Positions 6,965 through 15,099 of a stretch of DNA of 33,738 nucleotides are shown here, piece after piece. A program made the position numbers and the translations under genes. The stretch spans positions 1 through 33,738 of the forward strand of contig JACRLQ010000049.1 in the NCBI GenBank assembly GCA_016215155.1, written 5' to 3'. Below the pieces are notes generated by a model. It was not told where the DNA came from and ran no database searches. It saw nothing but the letters and a program-made list of their open reading frames with translations. Every line of letters starts with the position of its first letter. The stretch's first letter is position 1. Source of the stretch: Nitrospirota bacterium (lineage in GTDB: Bacteria > Nitrospirota > Thermodesulfovibrionia > Thermodesulfovibrionales > UBA6898).

Positions 6965-9616
6965 TTGAAATCCGGCGTTATTGAAAATATATTCAAAAGA
7001 ATTGAAGATGTGACCCTGAGCGCGCTGGAGTCGCTGCCGTTTCTCGGGGCCCTGCTCAAGAGGCAGTATCGCCTTAAATCATTTGTCTGTACCGTCGTTT
7101 TGGCAGTCTCCTTTCTGAGCTTCGCCCTTTCCTATTTTGTAAGCTCATCGATTTTTATGCGCGCCTTTGAAAGGCATACGCATAATGTCTCGGAAATGGT
7201 CTCGGGGCAGGTCTTTAACGCCATGACACAACTTATGGAAAAAGGCTGGACCAGGGCCGAACTGCAGAAATTTCTGGACTCCGGCATGGCCCCGGGCAGT
7301 TCCCTGCCCTACACGGTCGAGATTTACAGGGGAGAGATAGTGGAGGGCCAATACGGCAGGATAGCCCAGCCCGCGATGGACAAGGACATTAAAAAGGTGT
7401 TCGAGACGAAGAAAAGCCTGAATGTAGATACGGGGCCGGCCCTTGCGACGATCTATCCCGTGACGGCCGACGCGCGATGCTTCGGCTGTCATGTAAATGC
7501 GGCGGAAGGCGACATCCTCGGAGTGATAGCCGTACGACAGGACATCCGGGCGGTAGTCAGCGAGGCGACGAAATATTTCGCGGTCCTGTTTTTCCTCCTT
7601 GTTCCCATTCCTTTTATAGTCGCCGGACTTGTGGCCAATTTTCTTAACGCCAGGATAAGACGGTCTTCGGAGCTCTTTTATGACCAGATAAAGAATTTCA
7701 ACAAGATCAATGACCTGGGTGATATCGATATCGGGACGAAAAATCTGGGCTTTGAGGAATACAACAGGATCCTTGCCGAGCTGCAGAGCTTTATCCGGAA
7801 GATCAAGGCGGTCGCGATGGACAGGGAGATATTCGAGTTCGAGCTACAGATCCTCGAAAAATTCATAATAACCTCCGAGGTCGTCAGGGACTGGAAGACC
7901 CATGTCTCGAACCTCCTTCTGGAGGCAAACAGGATAATCGAGGTTTACATAATGTTTTCGATATTCAGGATGACCGACGACAAATGCCGGATAAGCGTAT
8001 TCTGGATCTATGGGCCGTCGGAGGACGTGAAATTAAAAGTGGAGAACATGATCAGGGAGCATGTGGTGAAGAAGAACATCCTGTTTCAGGGAGGGGTGGA
8101 GACCGTATTCGTGCATACCGTGGCCGATTCCACGAGGACGCTGAACGATTTTGACGACAACGTGACCCATCTTAAGACAAAGGTCCTGGCGATAGAAAAT
8201 CCGAAGATTGACGGGGTGGTCGGGGTGAGCGTCGAAAGGGGGTTCAGGAAAGACGCCATGATGTCCCTGATGATCGACGGCATACTGACGACGCTTCTTA
8301 ACGTGGTAAGTTCCGTGGAGGCCCTGGAGAGGTATACGAAAGACCTCGAATATTACGCCACCAGGGACCCGCTGACGCTTCTTTATAACCAGAGGATGCT
8401 CTGGGAATTGCTTGGCTACGAGGTCGACCGGTCCGTAAGGCACCAGAACAAGTTCGCGCTTCTTGTCATAGACCTCGACAACTTCAAGCTGGTCAATGAC
8501 TCTTTCGGACATCTCTTTGGAGACAGGTTCCTGGTGGAGATCGCAAACAGGATAAAGGGGATATTGAGACAGGGGGACATCTTCTCGAGGTACGGCGGCG
8601 ACGAATTTGTCGCGGTGCTTCCCGAAAGCGACAGGGAGGAGGCTTTGCTCGTGTCCAACAGGATCAGGGAATGTATCGCCGGCCTCGAATACGCGACGAC
8701 CGACGGGATCAGGGTAAGGACGTCCGTGTCGATAGGGTTCGGCGTATTTCCGGAGCATGCGTCCACCGCCACGGACCTTTTCATGTTCGCGGACAATATG
8801 ATGTACAAGGCAAAGGGCGAGGGCAAGAACATGGTCGTTGCGCCGACCGAAAAGGACGGGGTCGAGACGTTCCGCAAGTCCGCGGACGTGGCGTCGATGA
8901 TCATCAGGGCCATCGAGGACAAATCGGTAATCCCTTATTTCCAGCCCATTATGACCCTCAATACCGGCAAGATAGAGTGTGTCGAGGTCTTATGCAGGAT
9001 ACAGACGGACGACGGGATTCACAGCGCCATTGAATTTATAGAGGTCGCTGAAAAACTGGGGCTCACCATGAGGCTCGAACAGATAATGATCGAGAAGGCG
9101 TTTGAAGAGGCGAAGCTCAAGGGTTATGAGGGATATCTTTTTATTAACCTTTCTCCAAGGGTTATAATCTCTACTGATTTTATTCCGCATATACTTGCCC
9201 TTACCGATAAACATGCGATAGACAGGACATCGATAGTCTTCGAGATTACCGAAAGGGACACGGTAAGGAACCTCGATATCCTGGAGGACTTCGTCCTGGC
9301 CCTGAAGGCGGAGGGTTTTAAATTCGCCATTGACGACTTCGGATCGGGGTTTTCGTCATTTCAGTACATGAAGAAGTTCCCTATAGATTTCGTGAAGATA
9401 GAAGGGGACTTCATCAGGAGCATGGTGGAAGAAGAAAGAGACGCGGCCTTTGTCAAGATAGTATGCATCCTGGCGAAGGAACTGAACATAGAGACAATCG
9501 CGGAATGCGTGGAAAGTCATGAAATCCTGGCCGCCGTCCGGGCCGCTGATATCGATTACGCCCAGGGCCATTTCTGCGGAAGGCCTTCCCCGGACCTGAT
9601 CGATACCCCTCAGTAA
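6965..9616 (+). CDS. Membrane GGDEF-EAL protein with periplasmic CXXCH (haem-type) sensor domain
   Basis: An 883-residue c-di-GMP enzyme. Layout: transmembrane helix about 38-62; periplasmic domain about 63-204 ending in C172-F-G-C175-H176, the covalent c-type haem motif of DUF3365/Tll0287-like sensors; second membrane helix about 205-228; a cytoplasmic linker region about 230-460; GGDEF domain with G544-G-D-E-F548; and an EAL domain about 645-875. The inhibitory I-site RQGD (535-538) sits five residues before GGDEF, so product inhibition is likely. The EAL signature is altered to EVLCR (E674), but NLSPR, EITERD, DDFGSGFSS, VKIEGDF, AECVES and QGHFCGRP are present, so phosphodiesterase activity may be kept. 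A stop at 6941-6943 limits the start; TTG at 6965 is the most upstream choice and retains the first membrane helix. Redox or ligand control is inferred. Confidence 0.88.
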   Translation: MKSGVIENIFKRIEDVTLSALESLPFLGALLKRQYRLKSFVCTVVLAVSFLSFALSYFVSSSIFMRAFERHTHNVSEMVSGQVFNAMTQLMEKGWTRAELQKFLDSGMAPGSSLPYTVEIYRGEIVEGQYGRIAQPAMDKDIKKVFETKKSLNVDTGPALATIYPVTADARCFGCHVNAAEGDILGVIAVRQDIRAVVSEATKYFAVLFFLLVPIPFIVAGLVANFLNARIRRSSELFYDQIKNFNKINDLGDIDIGTKNLGFEEYNRILAELQSFIRKIKAVAMDREIFEFELQILEKFIITSEVVRDWKTHVSNLLLEANRIIEVYIMFSIFRMTDDKCRISVFWIYGPSEDVKLKVENMIREHVVKKNILFQGGVETVFVHTVADSTRTLNDFDDNVTHLKTKVLAIENPKIDGVVGVSVERGFRKDAMMSLMIDGILTTLLNVVSSVEALERYTKDLEYYATRDPLTLLYNQRMLWELLGYEVDRSVRHQNKFALLVIDLDNFKLVNDSFGHLFGDRFLVEIANRIKGILRQGDIFSRYGGDEFVAVLPESDREEALLVSNRIRECIAGLEYATTDGIRVRTSVSIGFGVFPEHASTATDLFMFADNMMYKAKGEGKNMVVAPTEKDGVETFRKSADVASMIIRAIEDKSVIPYFQPIMTLNTGKIECVEVLCRIQTDDGIHSAIEFIEVAEKLGLTMRLEQIMIEKAFEEAKLKGYEGYLFINLSPRVIISTDFIPHILALTDKHAIDRTSIVFEITERDTVRNLDILEDFVLALKAEGFKFAIDDFGSGFSSFQYMKKFPIDFVKIEGDFIRSMVEEERDAAFVKIVCILAKELNIETIAECVESHEILAAVRAADIDYAQGHFCGRPSPDLIDTPQ

Positions 9617-9618
9617 TT

Positions 9619-10569
9619 TCAGTTACTGAAGCCGGGCGCTTTTTCCGCCTTAAGAATTCTGCCCACGCCCGCAAAGTCATCGATGACCAGGACATTCCCG
9701 AACCCATGCTGTCTTGCCATCTCCGAGACTTCGTCCGCCTGTCCATATCCAAGCTCCAGAATGACGATACCGCCTTCTTTCAGGCGGGCGGGCGCGCCGG
9801 ACAGGATCGCCCTCATGAAATCCAGCCCGTCAGCGCCGCCATCGAGCGCATTTTTGGGCTCCCATTGTCTTATCTCCCTCTGCAGTCCGTCTATATCAGA
9901 CGTGACGATATAGGGCGGGTTCGAGACGATGAGGTCGAACCTCGCGCCTTTATTAAGGGGTCCGAACAGATCGCCTTTTTTAAAAGTGACGTTACAAATA
10001 TTGTGTGCCGCCGCGTTTTTTCTGGCGTAGCGCAGCGCCTTCGCGGAGATGTCGGTCCCGAAGACCTTGGCCCCGGGGAGTTTTTTTGCCAGGGCCAGCG
10101 CGATGCATCCGCTCCCTGTACAGAGATCGAGAACAGACAGTGAAGGGTGAGGGGTGAAGGGTGAAAAGTCAATAAGCCCGGCATCATCGCTTGATGGTCC
10201 GTCTTTAGCGCCTGAGTCGTTACGTTTCACGTTTAACGCTTCACGTTTCGCGGTCTTTAAGGCCTCTTCAACGAGGAGTTCGGTTTCGGGTCTCGGGATG
10301 AGCACCCCTTTGCCTACGCTTATGGTGAGCCCGCAGAACTCGACGTGACCGATGATATACTGGAGAGGTTCCCCGGAGCCCCTGCGGGCGGTGAGCCTCT
10401 TTATTTTTGAAAACAGGCCTCCGCCGATCTCCGGATTGTCGATATAAGCAGAGAGCCGTTCGGCCCTCGCGGCATTAAATACCAGCATTTCGGCATCGGT
10501 AAGCGGGTCGTCCACCCCGGCCTTTTCGAGCCTCTCCAATGAGTATCTTACCGCGTCGAGTATCCGCAT
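9619..10569 (-). CDS. prmC: Peptide chain release factor N5-glutamine methyltransferase
   Basis: A 316-residue SAM-dependent methyltransferase that modifies the Gln of the GGQ motif in release factors. Motif I is seen as VLDLCTGSGCIALALAKKLPG and the substrate-clamping NPPY motif as IVSNPPYIV; the N-terminal helical domain ends in IGHVEFCGL and VLIPRPETE. Its substrate gene prfA lies immediately upstream on the same strand, a common pairing. Between RPETELLVEEAL and motif I there is an extra segment of about 35 residues that the family normally lacks. It is encoded by two heptanucleotide arrays (10140-10249) and keeps the reading frame. The gene ends two bases from the convergent GGDEF-EAL gene. 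Confidence 0.93.
   Translation of the reverse strand: MRILDAVRYSLERLEKAGVDDPLTDAEMLVFNAARAERLSAYIDNPEIGGGLFSKIKRLTARRGSGEPLQYIIGHVEFCGLTISVGKGVLIPRPETELLVEEALKTAKREALNVKRNDSGAKDGPSSDDAGLIDFSPFTPHPSLSVLDLCTGSGCIALALAKKLPGAKVFGTDISAKALRYARKNAAAHNICNVTFKKGDLFGPLNKGARFDLIVSNPPYIVTSDIDGLQREIRQWEPKNALDGGADGLDFMRAILSGAPARLKEGGIVILELGYGQADEVSEMARQHGFGNVLVIDDFAGVGRILKAEKAPGFSN
10140..10249. repeat. Two heptanucleotide tandem arrays inside prmC
   Basis: On the plus strand four 7-base units of GTGAAGG type run from 10140 to 10167, and four units of ACGTTTC type (ACGTTTC, ACGTTTA, ACGCTTC, ACGTTTC) run from 10222 to 10249. Both lie in the region encoding the extra linker of PrmC. The second array read on the other strand is GAAACGT-like, so the two are related in opposite orientation. 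A similar array lies in lptD. Confidence 0.75.
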
Positions 10570-10611
10570 ATGGTGTCAAATAAAGATTTCAGCCGTGGGG
10601 AGAAAAAGATC

Positions 10612-10709
10612 GTCATTTCGACCAAAGGGAGAAATCTGTCTGGATGCCGTTTTTAAAACAAGATTTCTCACGTTGCCGCTCAAGGCTCCTGCTTCTGGTC
10701 GAAATTGAC
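10612..10709. repeat. Intergenic inverted-repeat element (REP/MITE-like)
   Basis: Outer arms GTCATTTCGACCA (10612-10624) and TGGTCGAAATTGAC (10696-10709) are near-perfect reverse complements; inner arms GAGAAATCT (10629-10637) and AGATTTCTC (10661-10669) are exact. The element fills the gap between prfA and prmC. GTCATTTCGACC-type elements ending in AGATTTCTC are dispersed in many bacterial genomes (general knowledge). No coding capacity. Confidence 0.65.
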
Positions 10710-10740
10710 ATAACTCAATTGTTTTTTTGAATCGAGGAGA

Positions 10741-11805
10741 TTAGGTGATTTCTTTGAGCCGTTCCGCATTGAAATAGGTGGTCATATTGTCCAGCACTTC
10801 GTCCAGGTTCCCTTCGAGCACCTGCTCCAGTTTATAGAGGGTCAGGCCGGTGCGATGGTCGGTGATCCGGTTTTGGGGATAGTTGTAGGTCCTTATGCGT
10901 TCGCTCCTGTCTCCGGAGCCGACCTGAGATTTTCTCTGCTGGGCCCTCTCGCGCTCTTTCTCCTCGATCTCCATTTCATAAAGTCTCGCCCTCAGGACCT
11001 TCATCGCCTTGTCCTTGTTTTTGGTCTGGGAACGCTCGTCCTGGCACTGGACAACCAGGTTCGTCGGGATATGGACTATCCTGACGGCGGAATAGGTGGT
11101 GTTGACGCTCTGTCCTCCGGCGCCGGAAGAACAGAAGGTGTCTATCCGGAGGTCCTTGCTTTCGATCTTTATATCGACTTCCTCCGCCTCGGGCAGGACG
11201 GCCACCGTCGCGGCAGACGTGTGGATCCTTCCGGACGCCTCTGTCGAGGGGACACGCTGCACCCGGTGGACACCGCTTTCATATTTTAGCTTGCTGTAGG
11301 CGCCTTTGCCCATGATGGACGCGACCACTTCCTTGACGCCCCCAAGGCCGGTGGCGTTCATACTGATAAGCTCAACCTTCCACTTCTTCGACTCGGCAAA
11401 CTTTGTATACATGCGGAAGAGGTTTGCCGCGAACAACGCGGCCTCCTCGCCGCCCGTGCCGGCCCGGATTTCCAAAATGACGTTTCTCGAATCCCTGGGG
11501 TCAACCGGCAGGAGCATCAGCTTGAGCTCTTCCTCCAGGACGGGCCTCTTTTTCTTCAACTCATCGAGCTCCGCCTGGGCCAGTTCCTTCAACTCAGGGT
11601 CGCTTCCGTTTAAGATCTCTTCCGCTTCGCCCAGGGCCTCCATAACGGTCTTATATTCCTTTATTTTCTCTACCAGAGGCTGGAGGTCGGAATGCTCCCG
11701 TGAGTATTTCTGGAACTCTGTCTGGTTGGCGTGGACCTTAGGGTCCATCAAAAGGCCGGTCAGGTTATCATATTTCTCCTCTATGGACCTGAGCTTGTCA
11801 AGCAT
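10741..11805 (-). CDS. prfA: Peptide chain release factor 1
   Basis: A 354-residue class I release factor that ends translation at UAA and UAG. The codon-recognition tripeptide P-x-T appears as P-S-T in [16 protein letters not shown], the form found in RF1 rather than the SPF of RF2. The catalytic GGQ is in [15 protein letters not shown]. Length is normal. The start overlaps the end of the DUF1385 gene by 8 bases, and prmC, whose product methylates the GGQ Gln, follows after a gap occupied by an inverted-repeat element. The arrangement rpmE-DUF1385-prfA-prmC is widely conserved in bacteria. Confidence 0.96.
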   Translation of the reverse strand: MLDKLRSIEEKYDNLTGLLMDPKVHANQTEFQKYSREHSDLQPLVEKIKEYKTVMEALGEAEEILNGSDPELKELAQAELDELKKKRPVLEEELKLMLLPVDPRDSRNVILEIRAGTGGEEAALFAANLFRMYTKFAESKKWKVELISMNATGLGGVKEVVASIMGKGAYSKLKYESGVHRVQRVPSTEASGRIHTSAATVAVLPEAEEVDIKIESKDLRIDTFCSSGAGGQSVNTTYSAVRIVHIPTNLVVQCQDERSQTKNKDKAMKVLRARLYEMEIEEKERERAQQRKSQVGSGDRSERIRTYNYPQNRITDHRTGLTLYKLEQVLEGNLDEVLDNMTTYFNAERLKEIT

Positions 11806-12676
11806 CTTCCTGCTCCAGGCTGAGGACCTCTGAAAGCGCGGTGAGGGCGACCTCGATCTGCGAGTCGTCCGGTTCCCTAGTTGTCAGACGCTGCAGTAAA
11901 AGTCCCGGGGCGATCATCGCATGCATGATGGCGTTATGCTGCCATTTCGCGGAGAGCTTCAAAAATTCAAAAGACGATCCCGCGATCAGGGGAATGAGCA
12001 CCACCCTCGAAAGGAATTTATACAGAAAGGGCCAGTGCTGCGGGATGAAGGAAAAAACGAGGATGCTGAAGACCATGACGATCATAAGAAAACTCGTGCC
12101 GCAGCGGGGGTGCCTGGTGCTGTAGCTCCTCACACCCGAGACCGAGAGCTCGACGCCCTCTTCATAGGCGTGAATGACCTTATGTTCCGCGCCGTGATAC
12201 ATGAATATACGGGCCATCTCTTTCCAGAGGCCTATGGCCACGACATAAAAGATGAATACGAGGACCCTTATAAGGCCGTCCGTAAAATTGAAAATGAAAG
12301 AACTTCGGGATATGCCTCCAATCAGCAGCCCCAGGAGTTTTGTGGCATAAAGCGGAAGGAGAATAAACAGGCCTATGCTCAGAAGGATGGACACCAGTAT
12401 CGTGACCATGATCGAAAATTTACTGAGGGCCTCTTCGGACTCCTCTTCATAGGCCTTGCCGGCGGAAAATTCTATCGCCCTGATGCCTATGCCGAGCGCC
12501 TGAAAAAGCGCGGCGACGCCGCGTATCACAGGCAGCTTGAGAAACCGGTGGGTCGGCTTCAGCTTTTCTCTTTTTACATGTATGGCGCCGGACTTGTCCC
12601 TGACCGCTACCGTCCAGCTTCCAGGGGCCTTCATCATCACCCCTTCTATGACCGCCTGACCGCCGATATTTTTCAC
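11798..12676 (-). CDS. DUF1385 (YqhQ-like) integral membrane protein
   Basis: A 292-residue protein of the DUF1385 family, recognisable from the N-terminal [12 protein letters not shown], the [14 protein letters not shown] motif and [10 protein letters not shown]. Several hydrophobic segments are seen (for example [21 protein letters not shown] and [16 protein letters not shown]). Its function is not established; the conserved His, Glu and Cys residues suggest a metal site. It sits between rpmE and prfA as in many other bacteria and overlaps prfA by 8 bases, so it is co-translated with the release factor. A short AAAGGT precedes the ATG. The terminator upstream suggests partial uncoupling from rpmE. 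Confidence 0.9.
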   Translation of the reverse strand: MKNIGGQAVIEGVMMKAPGSWTVAVRDKSGAIHVKREKLKPTHRFLKLPVIRGVAALFQALGIGIRAIEFSAGKAYEEESEEALSKFSIMVTILVSILLSIGLFILLPLYATKLLGLLIGGISRSSFIFNFTDGLIRVLVFIFYVVAIGLWKEMARIFMYHGAEHKVIHAYEEGVELSVSGVRSYSTRHPRCGTSFLMIVMVFSILVFSFIPQHWPFLYKFLSRVVLIPLIAGSSFEFLKLSAKWQHNAIMHAMIAPGLLLQRLTTREPDDSQIEVALTALSEVLSLEQEDA

Positions 12677-12710
12677 ATTGACCTTTTGAGCAAGTAGTAT
12701 GTTTTTAAAG

Positions 12711-12742
12711 AAAAAAACAGGAAACCCGTAAAGGTTTCCTGT
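12711..12742 (-). terminator. Rho-independent terminator after rpmE
   Basis: On the minus strand ACAGGAAACC, a 6-nt loop and GGTTTCCTGT form a perfect 10-bp stem (12717-12742) followed by seven T residues (12711-12717). It lies between rpmE and the DUF1385 gene, so transcription into DUF1385-prfA-prmC must either read through or start afresh. Confidence 0.85.
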
Positions 12743-12765
12743 CCCTGGTATAGATCCTGGTATGG

Positions 12766-12966
12766 CTACTTCTTCGCGTACTTCTTCTTGAACTTCTCGA
12801 CCCTGCCCTCAGCGTCAAGTATCTTCTGTTTGCCGGTATAAAACGGATGACACCTTGCGCATATATCGACATGGATATCTTTGCGCGTCGATCTTGTGGT
12901 GAAGCTCTCGCCACAGGCGCATGCAATCTTTACTTCCTTATATTCGGGGTGAATTCCTGCTTTCAC
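12766..12966 (-). CDS. rpmE: 50S ribosomal protein L31 (zinc-binding form)
   Basis: A 66-residue L31 with the full zinc ribbon C16-x-C18 and C36-x-x-C39 ([23 protein letters not shown]), so it is the zinc-containing paralogue rather than the zinc-free one induced under zinc limitation. The start codon is GTG, with a perfect AGGAGG six bases upstream. It has its own promoter in the gap to lptD and its own strong terminator, allowing high independent expression, and it heads the conserved rpmE-DUF1385-prfA-prmC block. Confidence 0.97.
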   Translation of the reverse strand: MKAGIHPEYKEVKIACACGESFTTRSTRKDIHVDICARCHPFYTGKQKILDAEGRVEKFKKKYAKK

Positions 12967-12992
12967 GTGCGTCCTCCTGAAATTAATTATAT

Positions 12993-13022
12993 ATTCTAAT
13001 AAATTTAGGTCATTTTAATCAA
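12993..13022 (-). promoter_or_regulatory. Putative sigma-70 promoter of rpmE
   Basis: On the minus strand TTGATT (13022-13017) and TAGAAT (12998-12993) are separated by 18 bases, in an AT-rich gap between lptD and rpmE. The -10 matches consensus at five of six bases and the spacing to the GTG start allows a short leader with the AGGAGG. Confidence 0.55.
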
Positions 13023-13030
13023 TGGGAGGA

Positions 13031-15082
13031 TCAGTATCCTGTTTTATTACTGTCGGCGCCGCGTTTCCCCGTTAGTCCGGTGAGCTCCACCATCGCCTTA
13101 AGGGAAAAATCACCCGGTTTCTTTATCGCCTCCAGCCGCATGCTCCAGCACTGCCTGGCATATTTGACTACGACGTTTACGTCCCTCAGTCCGGCGCCCT
13201 TGGCGTCGTACCAGAGGGTCCCCGCCAGGTTGACCCCCTTTGCTGGGCTGAACGCCGCCCCGGCGGTGAAGACATTTATCTCCTCTTTTTTGTTGAACCG
13301 TTGTCCGAAGGACAGGTCTGCCATGAAAAGCCTCAGGCTTACCTCGGAACTCGCGGTCTCCAGCCTCTTTTCATAGAAATCATATGACGCCCCGACAGTG
13401 ACATGTACCGGGGCCCGCAGCGAGGCGTCCAGCCTCAGAGGCAGAAAAGGCCGGCTGCCGTTGTTAGTGTCGATCCCCTGCAGCGCCCTTATCGTAAGGA
13501 CCTCCGAGCCCCTGACCAGGCCTCTGTTGAGCAGCCCAAGCTCTACCGTCGAGGTCTTCGAAAACATCTCCACGGAATCAAATACAGAGGGAATGTTCCC
13601 GGACGGGGACACAAAGTGGTACCTGAGGGAGGGTTCTATAATATGGCTGAAAGAATTATAGTTTTTATAAAGCCTCGTATGCCCCGTCACGTCATATTCA
13701 AAGGCGGTCCTGACTGAAGAGTCGTCTCCGTTGTTCGCTTTATAGAAAGAATAAAATGTCTCCCTGAGACCCGCCGTCTGCACTACGGTGAAGTCTTTTC
13801 CGAAGGAATGCATGACCTTCGGATAGGCGTCGAACCTTGCCGCCGAGACCCCGTGTTCCCTGAACATGTTCGAAACTGTCACGGAAGCCGACAGCATCAT
13901 CTTTCCCATGTTTGTATAATTTCTCACGTAGCCCGCCTCGGGGAGTTTCTGGGGCACGTTGCCGTTACCGTTTTTCAGGTCAATCCAGTATTGCGAAAGG
14001 AGATAGACCCTCGAATTGTCCATCGGCATAGTGATCTCCGCGGTCGATTCAAGGAAACGCATCACCCTTAAGTCCCTGTAATAAAGGAACTCCCGGTAAT
14101 AGTCCCTCTCGTTTACATAGTTGAGGTTAAGGAACCCTTTTATCCGCTGCCCCGACCTGTCTTCATGGCGGGCCCTTATTTCGAAGAAGTCCCTGTCAAG
14201 GAGGGTGTCCCTGATATGGTAGAGCAACCAGCTGCCTTTGACCTCACCCGGCTCGATGAAACGGTATTCCATGCCCTCCCCCATCCCCCTTTTGCTGTAT
14301 ATGTCGATCATGGCCGTCAGGTCCCTGTTTTCTGAAATCGCCCAGAAAAAGGGGATATTGATCCCGGCCCCTCTTTTTTTGGTGTAGCTCGGCCCGGGCA
14401 TCAAAAAGCCGGTCTGTCTTTCCGTGTTTATCGAGGCCCAGAGGTAGGGGGCATATAAGACCGGCACGTCTTTTATCAGGAAGGAAACGTCCCTCGCCTT
14501 TATGGCGTCCCCGGCGGTAGCGGTGACCTCCTTGCCCTTAAAGCACCATTCAGGCACGGGGAGGTCGCATGTTGTAAACGCGGCGGCGGGACTGTAATAT
14601 TCGTCGTCTCCCCTTTTTTCTATTATGTCTCCGATGAGATGGTAGTTGTTCTTCTTCCTCAGAAATTCCGCCCTGTACAGCGTCCCTGTTTTGTCGTCTA
14701 TATTCAGGTCTGCCCTGTCGGCCCGGATAGAGGTCCCCTCATCGTCGTATCTGACATTGCCCCGCGCCTTTACCTCGGAAGTCTCCTCGGTGTATGTGAT
14801 CTCATCGGCGCTTATGACCGCGTCCTGCTTTATTATGGTCACCCCGCCGGAGGCCACGTACTTTTTCGACTCCGAAAAAAGCTCCAGCCCGTCCGCAAAC
14901 AATACCGTATCATACTCCCCGGCAAAGGAAACATCCGTGAAAGGTGAAAGATGAAAGATGAACAGAAAAAAGAAAATCGCGGCCCAACTCCCTGACGGAA
15001 GCGGGGGCCCGCAACCCGGCCGTTCCCTTTGAGGAGGCGCAGTCAGCCTGGGGACTTTTGAATAACGGTCTTTCACTATCAA
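13031..15082 (-). CDS. lptD: LPS-assembly outer membrane protein LptD
   Basis: A 683-residue protein that inserts lipopolysaccharide into the outer leaflet of the outer membrane. After a hydrophobic signal (about residues 33-54, ending VSFA) comes the OstA/LptA-like beta-jellyroll (YVASGGVTIIKQDAVISADEITY, ARGNVRYDDEGTSIRADRADLN), then the barrel region with LYAPYLWASINTERQTGFLMPG, a hallmark of LptD. Mature length is short for the family but typical outside Gammaproteobacteria. The start is uncertain: the longest frame opens with TTG and gives an unusually long, Pro-rich n-region of about 32 residues; a GTG two codons later is equally possible. The signal region is partly encoded by a heptanucleotide repeat. 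It lies 17 bases after folC. Confidence 0.9.
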   Translation of the reverse strand: MIVKDRYSKVPRLTAPPQRERPGCGPPLPSGSWAAIFFFLFIFHLSPFTDVSFAGEYDTVLFADGLELFSESKKYVASGGVTIIKQDAVISADEITYTEETSEVKARGNVRYDDEGTSIRADRADLNIDDKTGTLYRAEFLRKKNNYHLIGDIIEKRGDDEYYSPAAAFTTCDLPVPEWCFKGKEVTATAGDAIKARDVSFLIKDVPVLYAPYLWASINTERQTGFLMPGPSYTKKRGAGINIPFFWAISENRDLTAMIDIYSKRGMGEGMEYRFIEPGEVKGSWLLYHIRDTLLDRDFFEIRARHEDRSGQRIKGFLNLNYVNERDYYREFLYYRDLRVMRFLESTAEITMPMDNSRVYLLSQYWIDLKNGNGNVPQKLPEAGYVRNYTNMGKMMLSASVTVSNMFREHGVSAARFDAYPKVMHSFGKDFTVVQTAGLRETFYSFYKANNGDDSSVRTAFEYDVTGHTRLYKNYNSFSHIIEPSLRYHFVSPSGNIPSVFDSVEMFSKTSTVELGLLNRGLVRGSEVLTIRALQGIDTNNGSRPFLPLRLDASLRAPVHVTVGASYDFYEKRLETASSEVSLRLFMADLSFGQRFNKKEEINVFTAGAAFSPAKGVNLAGTLWYDAKGAGLRDVNVVVKYARQCWSMRLEAIKKPGDFSLKAMVELTGLTGKRGADSNKTGY
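14937..14963. repeat. Heptanucleotide tandem array in the lptD signal-peptide region
   Basis: Plus-strand units GTGAAAG, GTGAAAG, ATGAAAG and ATGAACA run head to tail. They encode the stretch FIFHLSPFT on the minus strand. The prmC array at 10140-10167 has the same type of unit and yields a similar SPFT peptide. Confidence 0.7.
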
Positions 15083-15099
15083 CTGCCTGAGGGCGGCAT

